A DNA stretch of 6,200 nucleotides, taken from assembly GCA_937949455.1 (NCBI GenBank), contig CALEDU010000065.1:1-6200 (forward strand), given 5' to 3'. This document shows positions 4,977 through 6,200 of the stretch, piece by piece (the stretch's first letter is position 1; each line of letters begins with the position of its first letter). The notes below the pieces were generated by a model. The model was not told the origin of the DNA. It saw only the letters and a list, made by a program, of their open reading frames with translations, and made no database searches. The translations under genes were made by a program, and so were the position numbers. The stretch is from an uncultured Tepidimonas sp. GTDB taxonomy: Bacteria > Pseudomonadota > Gammaproteobacteria > Burkholderiales > Burkholderiaceae_C.

Positions 4977-6200
4977 ATGAAACCCAATCTCCCGATCGAT
5001 CGCCCTTGCCTAGGGTGTGCCGTGCGCGGTGGCTGGCGGCTGTGGATGGTGACGGCGCTGGCGGTGTTGGCGCATGCCGCCAGTTCGGCAGCTACCCACG
5101 CGTCGCGCGCGCAGACCTTTCAACTAACCAATGGTATGACCGTCATCGTGCAGCCCGACCGGCGCTCGCCCACGGCGGTGCAGATGTTGTGGCTGCGGGT
5201 TGGGGCCATGGACGAGACGGACCGTGAGTCGGGGGTGGCTCATGTGCTCGAACACATGATGTTCAAGGGCACTCCCAGCGTGCCGGAGGGCGAGTTTTCG
5301 CGCCGTATCGCGGCGCTGGGTGGGCAGGAGAATGCCTTTACCTCGCGCGATATGACGGCCTACCATGTCCAGTTGCCTGCCCAGCAATTGCCCGAAGCCA
5401 TGCGGCTGGAGGCGGACCGCTTTGCCCACAATACCTGGAGCGATGACGCTTTTTTCCGCGAGCGGGCGGTAATCCAAGAGGAGCGCCGCCAGCGCATCGA
5501 AGAGGAGCCGCAAGCCCAGCTGTACGAACAGTTCATGGCGATGGCCTGGACCGTTCATCCCTACCGCCGCCCCGTCATCGGCTGGATGGGCCGCTTGCAG
5601 ACCCTGGAGCCCGAGACGGTGCGTGACTTTTACCGGCGCTGGTATGTGCCGGCCAACGCCGCCTTGGTGGTGGTGGGCGATGTGGACCCCGAACAGGTGC
5701 GGCTGTGGGCGCAAGACACCTTCGGCCGCCTGCCCGCGCGCGCCGTGCCGCCCCGGCAGACCGATGCCGAGCCCGCCCAGCGCGGCCCGCGCCGCTTGGA
5801 GTGGCGCGGGCGCACCCAGCAGCCCACGGTGCTGATGGGTTGGCGCGTGCCGCGCTTATCCCACCTGGACGCTGATGACGCCGAGGCGCGCGATGCACTG
5901 GCCCTGGTGTTGCTTGCCGGGGCGCTGGACGGGCACAGCGCCGCCCGGCTGGAGCGCACCCTGGTGCAGGGGCAGGGGGTACAGCAGCGTCTGGCCGATT
6001 CGGTCGGCGCGTCGTACGGGCTGGCTGGACGTGGGCCGGAGCTGTTTTTGCTTAGCGCTACGCCCCGGGCGGGGGTGGCTGTGGAGGCGGTGGAGACCGC
6101 CCTCAAGGCCGAGATTGAACGCATCGCCCGCGAGGGCGTGACCCCTGCGGAGTTGCAGCGCATCAAAAACCAGTGGATGGCCAGCGAGGTGTACAAGCTG
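4977..6200 (+). CDS. Secreted M16 family zinc metallopeptidase, 3' truncated
   Basis: The reading frame stays open for 408 codons to the window edge, so the C terminus is missing. It belongs to the insulinase/pitrilysin family M16 of zinc peptidases. The inverted zinc motif HVLEH is at residues 89-93, with the third ligand Glu168 or Glu169 in VIQEERRQRIEEEP about 75 residues later. Before it is the family's N-terminal strand pattern (LTNGMTVIVQPDRRSP). A second M16 domain begins near residue 200 (FYRRWYVPANAALVVVGD). The intact zinc site argues for an active peptidase rather than a pseudo-subunit; M16 proteins of this type are often encoded next to an inactive partner, which would lie beyond 6200. 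A hydrophobic segment (about 22-38) indicates export to the periplasm. The ATG at 4977 has no ribosome site. A GTG at 5022, with AGGG 6 bases upstream, would give a standard-length signal peptide (VRGGWRLWMVTALAVLAHA) and is a serious alternative start. Confidence 0.93.
   Translation, partial: MKPNLPIDRPCLGCAVRGGWRLWMVTALAVLAHAASSAATHASRAQTFQLTNGMTVIVQPDRRSPTAVQMLWLRVGAMDETDRESGVAHVLEHMMFKGTPSVPEGEFSRRIAALGGQENAFTSRDMTAYHVQLPAQQLPEAMRLEADRFAHNTWSDDAFFRERAVIQEERRQRIEEEPQAQLYEQFMAMAWTVHPYRRPVIGWMGRLQTLEPETVRDFYRRWYVPANAALVVVGDVDPEQVRLWAQDTFGRLPARAVPPRQTDAEPAQRGPRRLEWRGRTQQPTVLMGWRVPRLSHLDADDAEARDALALVLLAGALDGHSAARLERTLVQGQGVQQRLADSVGASYGLAGRGPELFLLSATPRAGVAVEAVETALKAEIERIAREGVTPAELQRIKNQWMASEVYKL

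Noticed and set aside
5124..6196. Minus-strand open frames opposite the M16 peptidase gene
   Set aside because: They are Arg/Ala/Ser/Pro-rich shadows. The plus strand carries the HxxEH zinc motif in one open frame to the window edge.

Overview
The window looks like chromosomal DNA from a GC-rich betaproteobacterium, probably Burkholderiales. The grounds are high GC with strong G/C preference at third codon positions, a DUF3422 protein, and ftsY divergent from an M16 peptidase gene, an arrangement I recall from that order. This placement is inference; no rRNA or other taxonomic marker is present.

Layout. (1) From the left edge to 1261, plus strand: the 3' part of a DUF3422 membrane-anchored protein gene, meeting the next gene tail to tail. 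(2) 1318-3691, minus strand: a periplasmic sulfide-oxidation cluster, read right to left as a monoheme cytochrome c (FccA-like), the flavoprotein subunit of flavocytochrome c sulfide dehydrogenase (fccB), and a diheme c4-type cytochrome. The first two genes are tightly coupled. A clear intrinsic terminator, part of an attenuator-like tandem hairpin, separates fccB from the diheme gene, which seems to have its own promoter. (3) 3855-4946, minus strand: ftsY, the SRP receptor GTPase. (4) 4977 to the right edge, plus strand: a secreted M16 zinc peptidase, cut off by the window end. Its start lies only 30 bases from that of ftsY.

How the genes work together. FccB oxidises sulfide at a redox-active cysteine pair next to covalently bound FAD. 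Electrons should pass to the FccA-like monoheme cytochrome and then to a soluble carrier, for which the c4-type diheme cytochrome is the obvious candidate, feeding the terminal oxidases. The ftsY, M16 and DUF3422 genes have no evident link to sulfur metabolism, so the cluster looks like a small insertion or local assembly among housekeeping genes. I found no tRNA, rRNA, CRISPR array, transposon or prophage signal. The most unusual points are the terminator/attenuator/promoter overlap at 1997-2072, the Tat-plus-lipobox leader of FccB, and the compact divergent ftsY/M16 start region.
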